Origin: Diplosphaera chodatii
Taxonomy: Eukaryota; Chlorophyta; Trebouxiophyceae; Prasiolales; Stichococcaceae
Direction: 5' to 3'
Assembly (NCBI GenBank): GCA_032358165.1
Contig: JAALGY010000041.1
Location: 2,852,001 to 2,916,000, forward strand
Length of the DNA: 64,000 nucleotides
Made by a program: the position numbers and the translations under genes. Of this stretch, positions 1 through 15,289 are shown in pieces (position 1 is the stretch's first letter; each line of letters begins with the position of its first letter). The notes below the pieces were generated by a model. The model searched no databases and was not told the DNA's origin. It worked only from the letters and a program-made list of their open reading frames with translations.

Positions 1-1555
1 ACGACTCCTTGCTGACCTGCCCTGCTGGTACTGCTGCGGCAGGCCCTGGGGCGGAGTCGGTAGAGGTCAGCCCGCAGTCGGCGGCGGCAGCTGCTGACCT
101 GGCGAAGCGCGTGGCTGCCTCTGGCGGCGCGGCGCTGATCATCGACTACGGCAACGATGCACCCGCCGCCGACAGCCTCAGGTGTGCGCATGTCGACGAC
201 TTGTGACGGCACTTGGTGATCTGAAGCGCACCCTTGCATGTCCAACGCTCTCCGTCCAATGCTGGAGCGTCGAAGGACGATGTCAGCCGACTCTTGCAGA
301 CTGCGCACTGGCACCGCTGCTGCATCTGCACACTCGGTGCATTGCAGGCAACAACTGTCACTGGCACAGAAGGGTCTCTCGAGCTCATGGCAGCTGTGGC
401 TGCCCGTGCAGGGGCATCCAGCAGCACACGTTTGTGCACCCGCTGGACAGCCCCGGCAACGCGGACCTCAGCGCGGACGTGGACTTCAGCGCCCTGCGGT
501 GAGTCGGGTGACTCTCTGCACCAGCCGTCCTCAACCACTGCGCCCCAGCGCAGTCAAGGCCTGGTGGTTGCACTGGCGCCGCTGCAAGCTCTGCGGCGTG
601 GTCTGGGTCGCAGGCAGGCGGCGGAGGCCAGCGGGGCGGCGGCGGCGGTGCACGGGCCCATCCCGCAGGCGGACCTGCTGGCGGCGCTGGGCATCGGCAT
701 GCGGCTGGAGTCGCTGCTGCAGGGCTGCCGGGGCGAGGGCGCCGCGGAGGCCCTCACCACCGGCTACGCCAGGTGGCCGGCCGGCCGGCACTCGCAGCGG
801 TGGCGGTTTTGTAATTGACTGAACAAGTCCGTCGTCCACAAGGCCCCACGGCTGATGAAATGCAGTCGGGCCGTGGGCTTATGTTGTCTGTGTCAAGCGT
901 GGTATTGAGGATTGGATGGTCTGCAGGCTGATGGGGACAGAGAGCGGTACCGCCGGGAGCGCAGGAGGCAACAGCTCTGCCGGGGCGCTGTCCCAGGGCG
1001 GCGGCATGGGGTGCGCGACTGTTTGCTTGATGCCAACCCTTCCATTACGAAGAACCCTTATGCTGCAGATTGGTCACAGCAGTGTTCTAGTGGTTGTGTG
1101 AAGTCCAAAGACTTCTGGCTGCCGGAAGGTATGCAAGCTGGCAGCAAAGCATAGGTGTTGGCAGTGTTCCGATGGGGTTGATGTCAGTCGCTGGACCGCA
1201 CAGGTACTCTTACAAGGCGCTGGCAATCACCGCCGCCGGCATGCCGCCTCCGGTGGCGTTCGAGGACCTGCCGCAGCGCGCAGCTGCCAGCGGCGGCGCT
1301 GCAGGGGCTGCTGGCACAGCCAGCGGTGCAGCGGCAGCAGGGCATGGCAGCCCAGGCGCTGCGGTGTCGTCTGGGGGCGCCGAAGACAATGCCTCCAGCA
1401 CAGGAGAGCAAGGCGGTGGTGACGACGGCGGGTTTCAGGACGACGACTCGGACCAGTCGTCCAGCAGTGACGAGGCGGACGGATCCAGCTCCGACAGCAG
1501 CAGCAGCTCCGATGACGATGAGCCCGGGGACGGCGCAGGGCCGCCCCTGACCTGA
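1..1555 (+). CDS. NDUFAF7: NDUFAF7-type protein arginine methyltransferase, 3' part
   Basis: Class I SAM-dependent methyltransferase of the NDUFAF7/MidA family, which in other eukaryotes methylates an arginine of NDUFS2 during mitochondrial complex I assembly. The 5' end lies outside the window. Exons read as 1-181, 412-498, 614-772, 927-1010 and 1204-1555, with GT-AG borders and matching phases. Family landmarks in order: ALIIDYG (about 136-156), THE HTFVHPLDSPG plus DLSADVDF stretch in exon 2, GPIPQADLLAALGI in exon 3, and YKALAIT near 1213-1233. After the catalytic fold the protein continues for about 100 residues of Ala/Gly/Ser ending in an Asp/Ser-rich acidic tail (about 1435-1530), not typical of the family. 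Family call is firm from the ordered motifs; the mitochondrial site is inferred because the N-terminus is missing. Confidence 0.85.
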
Positions 1556-2002
1556 GTTGGAGAAGCGTCACAGCGGGCTCTGCCGCTTCTGTGGCGCTTG
1601 ATTTCGTAATTTGGCAGCAGCAAGGGCCTGTAGCGTTAGGGTGTCAAGGTGACAAGCTAGTGTGTTGATTCCTGCCGTGCATGTGCACATCGCCAGGTGC
1701 AGATCGCTATGTGGCACGTGGCATGACAGGATTGGTAACCACAAAGAGGGGCCGACGACTGACGTCCAGCGTGTTGTTCCAGCTGTACCGTATGTGCTAT
1801 CTGAAAGCATGGGTGGTGCATTAGCTGACTGGGTTTCACAGCGGTGGTTGCGTTTGCTGCCGCTGGTTTGTGAGTGCTCGATTTGTGTGCCAAAAGGCCA
1901 AGCGAGTAAGCAAGATCCACTGCCTCGTTGCACTCGCACCTACCCCCTTGATCTAGACATTGGAGGGGTTGGTTGCGGAAAGACTGTAAGAGTACCGTTG
2001 CA
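1556..2002. other. Intergenic region between NDUFAF7 and LysM gene A
   Basis: About 450 bp with no supported gene. It should hold the 3' UTR of the upstream gene and the promoter of the LysM gene. No recognisable motif was found. Confidence 0.4.
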
Positions 2003-3748
2003 ATGACGGCCGTCACAAAACAACGACGTTGCCACGCCGGCTGGACTCTGCCGTTAATTGCATCGGTGGCCGTTGTCTCGGTGGCACTTGCCCAGCAAGC
2101 AAGTGAGTTCCTGAGCCTGCCGTTGTGTCTCATCCTGATGCAGTCTGATAACAACAGCATGAAGAGATGTGCCTTCTTCGAATGCATGCATGCAAGCAAT
2201 GCGAAATCCCCTGAGTCGTCCAACATTCCCTGTTGATTCCACGCAGCTGCGCCGCCGTGCTGTGACATGCTCACAGCTGGCCCTGGCGCCAGCATCGACA
2301 GCATCGCCTCCGACGTCAACCTGCCGCCGGCCGCAGTTGCCGCTTATAACCAGCTGGCCACGAACGCCACCCTGCAGCAGGGACAATCGCTGAGTGTGCC
2401 CTGCGGCCGCATCCTGGCCCTGATTTCCGCACAGCTTGGCACGAACAGCAGCAGCAGCAGCAGCAGCAGCGGCGGCAGCAGTGCGGCATCGACTTCGGAT
2501 GCAATGGGCTGACAACTGCATGGATCTCACAGACCTTGGCAATGCAGTGCGGTGCTGATCCAACACGTGTACGACTGAAGGTTTTCAGCTGGTCTGCAGG
2601 CCAATGTGTCCTGCCATCTGGTGTCATCATAGGTGCGCTGGACATGTGCATGATAGCACGGAGCGGCAAGAGCTACTTGCTATGCAATGCGCGTCAGTGT
2701 GTGGCGGTGACATCAGCACACAGCATGCTGGTGGGCAAATTCTTCTTCCACATTGCAGATGCACTACAGCCGACTGCCAGCGCTGTCAGCCAGGCCAGAC
2801 AGACGGTGTCCAGTGCAAACCCAAATGTTGTCGCAACGGCTTTCCGCACCTTGCTGCAGGTGATCACTGCTGCTGTTGCTCCGCTGTAGCTGACCATGCC
2901 ATGTGGGCTGGTGTTGATTGGTATAAGAACATCTCAACCATGATGGCTCATTATTTTGTCCACCACCATACCTGCTGCTGCCAAATGCCACCTGCGCTGG
3001 GCAGGCAGTTTCGATGCCACCCACCCAGTCGCCGCAGCCCACAGCCCCCAGCACTCAGGGTGGCCCGGTGCTGATCCAGCAGGGTGGAGCCTCCCCACCT
3101 CCGCCCGCCTTTCCCGTTTCCCTGCCGCCGCCGTCGCCACCGCCAATCACCCCAACCCCGTCCCCGCCAGCACCCCCTGCAGTGCCGCCCACACCAGCAC
3201 CAAGCTCGCCACAGCTGCCGCCGGCAACACCGGCGCCCACGGCAACGCCAACCCCCGCTCCCACCGCCTCGGTGCCCCCTGCTGCCCCGCTGCCACAGAA
3301 GCCACCGCCGGCGCCGCCACAGGCGACAGCGCAGCCAACGGCAGTCCCGTCTGCTGCTCCAACGTCTGCTGCTCCAACTGCGACCGTCGGCAAGCAAAGC
3401 CGCTACACCGTCCGGCCTGGGTAAGTTGGCCTGTGTATACTTATGTTACATGGAGCCATGCAATTTGATAAAGGTCGCTGATCCTGTGCAGCAGCAGGTA
3501 CAGGCCTCTGACGTCGTACATGGCACTCAAGGGGCGCAGTAGTGCTGTATTGTCTACTGCTGAATGAGATGGGCTGATGTCACTGAATCGCTGGAGTGCT
3601 GCCCATGCCATGCAGCGACACAGTGGCATCCGTTGCCGCTGCCCACGGCACAACCGAGGTGGCGCTGCTGGTGGTCAACCCCCAGATCACGAACCCTGCA
3701 GCCCCACTGCGGCCGGGGTCAACCATTGCACTGCCAGCAGGGCCGTGA
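2003..3748 (+). CDS. Secreted LysM-domain protein A, proline-rich linker
   Basis: Six exons fit with consistent phases: 2003-2102, 2247-2480, 2600-2632, 2759-2859, 3005-3420, 3616-3748, giving about 338 residues. The ATG at 2003 opens a signal peptide (basic start, then TLPLIASVAVVSVALAQ). Exon 2 carries PPCC and a LysM-like domain (IDSIASDVNLP, AVAAYNQL, GQSLSVPCG), then a Ser run from an AGC repeat. Exon 3 encodes only QCVLPSGVI. Exon 5 is a Pro/Ala/Thr-rich linker typical of extracellular wall proteins. The last exon completes a second LysM (YTVRPGDTVASVAAAHG ... PLRPGSTIALP). LysM domains bind N-acetylglucosamine polymers; the ligand here is unknown. It is a clear paralog of the minus-strand gene at 12878-14347. 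Confidence 0.82.
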
Positions 3749-4291
3749 AACAGCGGTTGGCGGGCTTTCGTTCGGGTGTTGCACATCATGAGTCATAGTC
3801 CCACATGCATGCCTGGGTGCTTCATGTGTGTATGTTGCGCTCCCGAACGTACCCTCTCGTCACTGGTGATTCCTAGGGTGGTTGTCACCGTCGACACCTG
3901 GCGGTGCATCTGTACAAGTCATGTAACCTACAGGCAGATGTGTGTGGAGGTGTGGGCTGGACCAGATGTTGAAGGCACGCAGTGCTTGCAGACAAGCAAG
4001 TCAGCCTCAGTTGCATACTGCCCTGGTGTAGTACATCGCAACCGGACATGAGTTCACAGATGCTGCGGTGGCGTAGGTCGATTATATGCACTCCATATAA
4101 CCTTGGCAGCAGCAGCATCATGCCACTAATCCTAGCATTATGTTGACAACTCAATGGTTTAAACTCGGATATCTGCCAGCTGCAGTTCCGCCAGATGTGC
4201 AGCTGTATTGCAGAAAGACCGACTACTGATGCCAGACAGACACTACGACACTGCCGCTGCAGCCTGCGGCGGCCAACAGATAGAATTTGCA
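3749..4291. other. Convergent intergenic region, LysM A and LETM1
   Basis: About 540 bp shared by the 3' ends of two converging genes. A TGTAA at 3922-3926, the usual green-algal polyadenylation signal, lies about 175 bp past the LysM stop. No gene seen. Confidence 0.4.
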
Positions 4292-9178
<4,887 letters not shown>

Positions 9179-10064
9179 TGCAAGTGGAACGGTTTACATC
9201 AGCTGCGAGCATTGGTCTGCCCTGCTTCTAAAGCATCCACATGCATGTTGCAAGCGGAGTCTGCCCTGTGTGTGCTGAGCGGCACATGCATCACGAGGCA
9301 CATGCACATGCAATCGCTTGTGTTTTCCTGTTTGTCTAAACATGCAGCGGGCACCTGCGAATGGCTGCGCGCCCTGTGTGCACAGGCCTCGGAGGAGAGA
9401 AGGGCCATCAGAACTGGTGCTTAAGTGGCTGTGTAACTGCAGCGCCTGCGATGCGCCGCGGCGCCGCAGCGCCATGCTGAGAAAGAACGCCAAGCAATGC
9501 AATTGTCAAAACATCCAACACATACAACGTCACCCCTGCACAGCGCAGCTGCAACCGACTAGAACAGTGACTCAAATCTGGTACCCCATCATTTCGCAGC
9601 CACGCCGCAGCTCCAATGTCATATAAGTCAGTGCTGCAGACCCGAGTTGTAACGCTGATCGCACGCAACGCTGAGTGTGAGCTGGTGCTCCCGCTGGCCT
9701 TTGACCGTTTATGTCACGGCAAGGGTTCATGACGCTGTCTGACAGGCACGGCAATCCGGAGCTCGCTGCAATGGCCACCACCATCCTGCACAACGCAAAA
9801 TACTGCATCGCATCCTTCTGGGCTGCGCTGTAGCAACGCCTGTTGCATCTCTCACAGTTAACGCTGGTTGTTATGCAGCAACAGATGATGTCAAAGTAGG
9901 GATGCTGACGTGCATTCCTTTGGTCGCTTGCGAGTTCGCTTGACGAGAGCTGAATTTGGACGCTGATTCATGGGCGATGGCAGCCTGTGCAGTGCAATGA
10001 GCCGTGATCTCATACGGTAGACTTGCAGCATTGCCTGCAGCAGACGACAGATGTGACTAGCGGC
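9179..10064. other. Divergent promoter region, LETM1 and Nudix gene
   Basis: About 890 bp between two genes read away from each other. Short open frames occur on both strands but none shows a conserved motif or fitting splice structure. It should contain both promoters; no individual site is recognised. Confidence 0.4.
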
Positions 10065-12665
10065 ATGGCAGAGATTGTCAGCAGACGCGATTTCAGCCCG
10101 GCAGGCTTCCGCTGGCTGGGACTCAAGCAAATTCTGGTGCGACCCAACTGATGATAACCTGACGATGTGTCCAGCTTGGGTACATGCGGTGTCAGAGTGA
10201 CAAGGTGTGAGCGTCATGTCGATGGGCCAGGAGTGTCTGCAATGGTGCTCAGATGCCCATGTTGTGTTCATTCTGTGGTAGTGGCGGGACCCCAAAGGGA
10301 AGCTGCGAAAGTGGGAGTCCGCAGAGCGCAGCACACGGGCTGCCTGCGGTGTCGATGGCGTCGCGATCGTTGCTCATGTGACCGGCGGCGGCGGGCCGCC
10401 CCGCATCGTGCTGGAGGCGCAGTTCCGGCCGCCGCAGGGCAACACCTGCATCGAGGTGCACCAACAGCTCCTTATTACAGACTGGGCTGCCTGCAGCAGG
10501 GTTGTTTGTCTGGGTGCCCGACTTCACGGGCAGCGTGGAGATAGCCATGTTGCCGGCTCATGGTTTGATAGCGTGCTGCGCAGCTGCCGGCGGGGCTGAT
10601 CGACGAGGGCGAGACTGCTGCGGAGGCGGCGGTGCGGGAGCTGAGGGAGGAGACAGGGTACAGCGGCACCGTGGGCCGCACCAGCACCGTGTGCTACTCC
10701 GACCCCGGGCTCACAAATGCCAACATGCAGGTGGGATCTTCTGCATTGCATCTGTGCAAATGGCGGTCGCCATCATGCTCAGATCGGCGTGCTGGTTGCT
10801 GGCCGGTGTATCGGCAGGCTTGCGTGCATGTTCGGCCAAGCTGTGTGTCATGCTCCTGCGCAGTTTGTGGATGTGCATGTGGACGCGGATGCGCCTGCGA
10901 ACAAAGACGTGCACCCAGAGCTTGAGGTGAGATGACAGCGCCCTGCTGACTTGCGCTACACAGTCAACCGGAGCAGAAAGACAGGCGGTGACAATTTGTG
11001 ACACTGGACAATGCATGCATGCATCCTTGCAGGAAGGAGAGTTCATCGAGGTGTGGATGGAGCCTGAAGCTGGTCTGTACGACCGCCTCCTGGTGTGCAT
11101 CTGCTGCAAGCTGTCCAAGCAGCAATACACTTACTCCATGGGCAAAGACGCAGTACCTGAAGTTACCCAGAGATGGGCTTGCTGTCATGACTGGGATCCG
11201 GGCTGATGCGTGCCATCGTGTCAACAGGCGCTGCAGCGTGAGAAGGGCTGGGATGTGGATGCGCGGCTGCTGATGTATGCTGCGGGGCTGGACGATGGCA
11301 GAGCTGCGCCGCAGCAGCACAGCAGGCAGACTGCTGCGGCAGGAGTCGCAGGAGTTGCCACCGCAGCCGGCAACGGCGACAGCAGGCAGCCTGCCGGCGG
11401 CGCACCTGCGCCAGCAGGGGATGGAGCAGCATCATCTGCTATGACACTAAATCCCAGCCATAGTAGTGCACCAGCAACGGGCGATGGCAGCTCGCCACAG
11501 CGTGGGAACGGGCGGCAGCCACCATCAGCAGAAGGTGCAAAGGAGGCCTCTGCAGCCACCCCGCCGCGGCAGCCGGCCAGCAGTGGCGACAGCACGGACC
11601 GGGTGTGCCCGCACTGCGGGCACGACTCCACGGGCGATGGCCTGGTGAGGTCGGCGGTGCGCGGCCTCAGCCGCGTCGGCAGCCAGGCGCTGCTCAGCCG
11701 CGCGGGCAGCGCGCACCCGCCGCCCGCTGTGGAGGTGACGGATCGTTTGAGCGCACTCAGCTGGCAGCCTCAAGTGTCAGCTGTTCTCAAGTGAACATAG
11801 CGTCAACAGCTCCTGCCTCTGGGCTTGGCAAAGGAGTTGCATGTAGATGTAAGCTGATGTGGTCAGCTGAAGTCAGCATGTCATCTGATGATGCTGCAGG
11901 TGGCAATGGCCCAGCCCGGCAGCTTCGCCAGCCTCCGCTTCATGGAGCCGCCGCCAGACGGCAGCGGCGCCTCTGATGCCGCCGACATCGGGCAGCCCGA
12001 CGCGCTGCACCCCCGGGACATGGCGAAAGGTGCAAGCTGGTGTGGTTGTGCAGTTGCTATCTGTCGCTGAAGACGACCAGTGCAGTGAATGAAATATCAT
12101 GGTTGGCACTCCTGCTGCTGCAGCCTTGCTGTGAAAGAAGCGCTGATTGGAACAGAACCGTGCTTTGACAGGGCCAACACCGCTGCGCATGAGCCTGGCA
12201 GACTTGGAGAAGGCGGGCATCGAGTCTGTGCGCATCGTGCCACGAGGTGTGCCGGCTGCATCAACACCTGCATTGAGGTGTTGCAAGGATGCTGTCGACT
12301 GCAAGCCTGGTCAGCGGCTGATCCTCAGCAGCTGGTCCAGTTACGAAAGCAGCAGTTGACCACCCAGGCAACAGCAGGCTGCGCAACATGCGCAGGCACG
12401 CTGCGGTGGCGGCGCGTCGACCGGCTGCTGCTGGTCGTCGGAGGGGTGGGCCTGGTGGTCGGCGCCATCTGCAGCCAGGTACGCAGATGCACGTGCAGGT
12501 CTCACCCTGCCGTCCAGCAAGTTTGCGACGGTTTTCTCATGTAGAGTCCCTGCTGCGGCCCAGCTGATAAGGATGCAGTGTGTGCTGCAGGTTGCCGCGG
12601 GCATGGCACTGGCCATTGGGTTGCGATACCACCCCAACCACCGGCTCAACTGGACACACCAATGA
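10065..12665 (+). CDS. NUDT5-type ADP-sugar Nudix hydrolase, membrane-anchored
   Basis: Ten exons with fully consistent phases: 10065-10136, 10282-10455, 10584-10730, 10864-10926, 11033-11092, 11228-11734, 11900-12029, 12172-12246, 12396-12478, 12591-12665; about 461 residues. The N-terminal 205 residues follow the NUDT5 family (ADP-ribose/ADP-sugar pyrophosphatase): DPKGKLRKWESAERST, VLEAQFRPPQGNTCIE, and a perfect Nudix box GLIDEG-E-TAAEAAV-REL-REETGY (about 10593-10661), then YSDPGLTNANMQ and EGEFIEVW. After YAAGLD an Ala/Ser/Gly linker leads to a CPHCGH motif (about 11607-11624), a conserved-looking helix (MSLADLEKAGIESVRIVP) and two hydrophobic stretches (LLLVVGGVGLVVGAI and VAAGMALAIGL). 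NUDT5 is normally a soluble protein of about 220 residues. The extension could be a second gene misjoined, but phases and the open frame through the linker favour one. A TGTAA at 12692-12696 follows the stop. Confidence 0.82.
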
Positions 12666-12691
12666 ACACCCGGACACGACATCACCAGCGA

Positions 12692-12696
12692 TGTAA
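12692..12696 (+). terminator. Candidate TGTAA polyadenylation signal of the Nudix gene
   Basis: TGTAA, the standard green-algal poly(A) signal, lies about 30 bp after the stop at 12665. The motif is short, so the call rests on its position. Confidence 0.35.
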
Positions 12697-12877
12697 AGGG
12701 AGCTGTGAGCATGATGACATAGTGGTGGTTGTGTTGGGGCGCTAAAAACTTAAAACGACCATCCAGAATGGGACTAGCCTGCAGAAGGCCCACTGATAGT
12801 CTTGTGCTCCTGCTATCTTGTCTGTCCACTTTGTGGTGTCAGGCTGTCAGATGACTGTTTAAGTAACAGACATGTGA

Positions 12878-14347
12878 TCAGGGCAGGTTGACCACAGTTC
12901 CAGGCCGCAGCGGAGCATTTGTGTTTGTGACCTGCGGATTGACCACGAGCAGGGCCACCTCTGTTGCATGGTTTGCGGCGGCAATGGATGCGATGGTGTC
13001 CCTGCAGCAGGCATACAGCCTCATCAGGACCACATGTTGAGCGTGCACAAACCAGGACAGTGGCTTGCCACATGCAAACCGTGGCATGACGCTACAACCC
13101 ACCCAGGCTTGGAGGTGACGGTGTGGGCCCCCTTTCCAGCTGGAGCCGCTGCGGCGGTGGGAGGGGTGGCTGCAGGCATGGGGGCACGCGTGGCCGCTGC
13201 AGTTGGGGCCGCAATCGGCAGGGCAGTGGGGGAAGAAGTAGGCGCTGCAGTTGGCGCCATGGTTGGCGCTGCAGTGGGCAGCGCAGTCGGGGTTGAGATG
13301 AGCGGGACGACCGGCGGCGGCGACAGCAGCACAGGCGGCGGGGCGGCGGCCGCCGTCGGCGGCGCAGGCTGCTGCGAGGGCGGCGACGGCACACCGCTGA
13401 CCAGCGCTCGGAACGCCGCCGTGATGTCGGGATCACTCGCTGCGTTCAGGGTGCGGAAGTCCTGGCGGGCCTGCTGCGAGCTCGGGAATGGCGCGTCTGC
13501 AGTAGCATGCAGGGGCAACAGCAGCAGTTGTCAGCCACCTAAAAGCGACTCGGTCAGAGCACCTGCAGCTGCTGCTGGTCAACCGTTCCACAACTACGGG
13601 ACGACAGCAGGGTGCCCACCTACAATGACGCCGGATGGCACCACGCAGTTGGCTGCACGGCAGGTGCAGGACGTTTTATTTATGCATGTTAAAATTACTT
13701 GCCATGCACAGTGGTGTGGGCGTCACGAGGCACATTTCAGCCGCCATATCACCTCAGCAGCTATACTCACTGATCTCGAATACTTGTGGGGGACCGCTGC
13801 TGCCACCGCCGCCACCACTGCTGACGCCTAGCACCTTGCGCCTGCCAAAGCCGCCGCCGCCGCCGCCGCCGCCGCCAAGCTGAGGAGCCACGAGCGCTAT
13901 GATGCGGCCGCAGGGGAGGCTCAGCGACTGCCCCGCCTGCACCTTGGCGTCGATGGGCAGCCCATTGTAGGCCGCAACAGCGGAGGTGGGCAGCCCCTGG
14001 TCCCCCGCTATGTTGTCAAGGGGAATGGAACCCGCGGTAACGCTGAACTTGCCACAGCACGGCGGCATAGAGCCTGCAAAGGGTACCAGGGCAGTCACAG
14101 CAGCTGGCAAACTTGCAGCATAGCCATTGCGTGTGCCATCAAGGGTGACTTGGCAAGTGGCACATGCCAATGCAAGTAGAATAGCACCGACAGACTGCAC
14201 CACTGCCACTGCTGGCCTCACCGGCCCACCTTGCTGTGCATGTGCAGCCGGAGCAAGCAGCACGAGTACCAGGAGCACGACAGATCCCAGCTGACCGCCT
14301 CGAGGCCAGCCCGCTCGCGAGTGTTGGCCGCCAGGTGCTGATGACAT
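12878..14347 (-). CDS. Secreted LysM-domain protein B, paralog of A
   Basis: Five exons with consistent phases: 14230-14347, 13771-14073, 13620-13652, 13103-13496, 12878-13001; about 323 residues. ATG 14347 starts a signal peptide (QLGSVVLLVLVLLAPAAHA). Exon 2 has PPCCGKFSVTAG and a LysM-like domain (LDNIAGDQGLP, AVAAYNGL, GQSLSLPCG), then a Gly-rich stretch. The 33-nt exon 3 encodes NCVVPSGVIV, the same length as in paralog A. Exon 4 is one block holding ARQDF ... AAFRALVSG and the Pro/Ala linker; A has an intron here. The last exon completes the second LysM (GDTIASIAAANHATEVALLVVNPQVT ... PLRPGTVVNLP, split by variable residues). Probably a wall or extracellular glycan-binding protein; ligand unknown. 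Confidence 0.82.
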
Positions 14348-14664
14348 GGTTCCTGGGCAACAATCCAGCTAGGAGTGCTGCAGCAATAGCACGGGCAGGC
14401 TCACTCTCGGTCGTTGAAAACTTGAGCGTTGGAACATCATATTGAACATCATATGCTGTCCGTTGAGAGCTGGCCAACAGGCGCACCTTCGTGAAGGATA
14501 GTGTGGATGCGCCAGGTATGCTGAGATCACAGGTGGCACCTGGCACGCTCCTCGGCGGTCCCAGCGCAGGTCATGACATCACTTCTGGGACATACAGGAT
14601 GACCTTTCACAGCCATGCATCCGCAGGACGTGCGATGACCGGAGGGGCGCCCTGTTCGAGGGCA
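14348..14664. other. Upstream region of LysM gene B
   Basis: About 320 bp upstream of the LysM B start. No gene or recognisable promoter element is seen; the hairpin cluster begins at its distal end. Confidence 0.35.
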
Positions 14665-14721
14665 GCAGGCCGCGAAGCGGCCTGCCGCTGTCTTGCTGCA
14701 AGGCCGCTTGCGGCCTTGCAG
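14665..14721. repeat. Two adjacent perfect GC-rich hairpins
   Basis: A 9-bp perfect inverted repeat GCAGGCCGC / GCGGCCTGC with loop GAA (14665-14685) is followed 10 bp later by a 12-bp perfect inverted repeat CTGCAAGGCCGC / GCGGCCTTGCAG with loop TT (14696-14721). A third small hairpin, CCCC-GAAA-GGGG, lies at 14912-14923, just before the tRNA. They share a GGCCGC core. Confidence 0.75.
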
Positions 14722-14927
14722 CCCCGCCTTGCGCCCTCGGCCATACGCCTGGCATGGGAGCACACAACTCACGAAAACGAGGCCGCGCCGAGGGTTTGCA
14801 GAAAGGTGGCTTGTGCGTTATATATACTGCAGGATTGCCTACTACCTCAGCGAAGGATAGCCCCGCAGCAAACAGCGGGAGTTCAATCGAACACGACCAA
14901 TCGAGTCGCCCCCCCGAAAGGGGAAGC

Positions 14928-15000
14928 GCCGGGTTAGCTCAGTCGGTAGAGCGTCAGACTCTTAATCTGGTGGTCGCGGGTTCGATCCCCGCATCCGGCT
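14928..15000 (+). tRNA. tRNA-Lys (anticodon CTT)
   Basis: A 73-nt intronless cloverleaf. The acceptor stem GCCGGGT pairs with ATCCGGC (one G-T); the D arm is GCTC/GAGC; the anticodon arm TCAGA-CTCTTAA-TCTGG places CTT in the loop; the T arm is GCGGG-TTCGATC-CCCGC. The A box (TAGCTCAGTCGG) and B box (GGTTCGATCCC) fit Pol III promoters. The discriminator base is T, unusual for a lysine tRNA. Anticodon CTT together with Pol III signals points to a nuclear cytosolic tRNA. Confidence 0.93.
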
Positions 15001-15007
15001 ACACTCC

Positions 15008-15012
15008 TTTTT
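15008..15012 (+). terminator. Pol III terminator of tRNA-Lys
   Basis: A run of five T starts 8 nt after the tRNA 3' end, the standard Pol III stop signal. Confidence 0.75.
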
Positions 15013-15138
15013 GCGTTCCAGCGATGCCCCTGCCGCCGTTTTGGGTGTGCATAGCCTCCCCTGCCGCCAGCTGCGCTGCTGCCGGACGTGCCCTGCTGCC
15101 TGTGGCCGCTGTGACCCGGCTGCCTGCTGGCGGCTTTC

Positions 15139-15168
15139 TTCGATCCCCGCATCCGGCTACACTCCTTT
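15139..15168 (+). repeat. Direct repeat of the tRNA-Lys 3' end
   Basis: Thirty bases repeat the T-loop, T-stem, acceptor strand and 3' flank of the tRNA (14981-15010), 158 bp downstream. The copy has no 5' half, and its T run is interrupted (TTTC), so it is not a functional tRNA. Confidence 0.85.
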
Positions 15169-15289
15169 CTGCTTTCCAGTGCCACAGGAAACGGGTGCGT
15201 GCGATCAACATGCGATGGTGCCTGGTGCTTTGCCAAAGTCGATGTGTGTGATGTTGTGCCCAATAGACATGTGACTCGTTGCAGCCGCC

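Noticed and set aside
2443..2472. AGC repeat as a possible microsatellite element
   Set aside because: It is inside exon 2 of LysM gene A and codes for a serine run; simple slippage explains it.
9572..9808. Minus-strand 78-residue frame with several cysteines
   Set aside because: No fitting splice sites, no family similarity; it lies in the divergent promoter region.
15139..15168. Second tRNA gene
   Set aside because: Only the 3' portion of tRNA-Lys is present; there is no D arm, anticodon arm or 5' acceptor strand.
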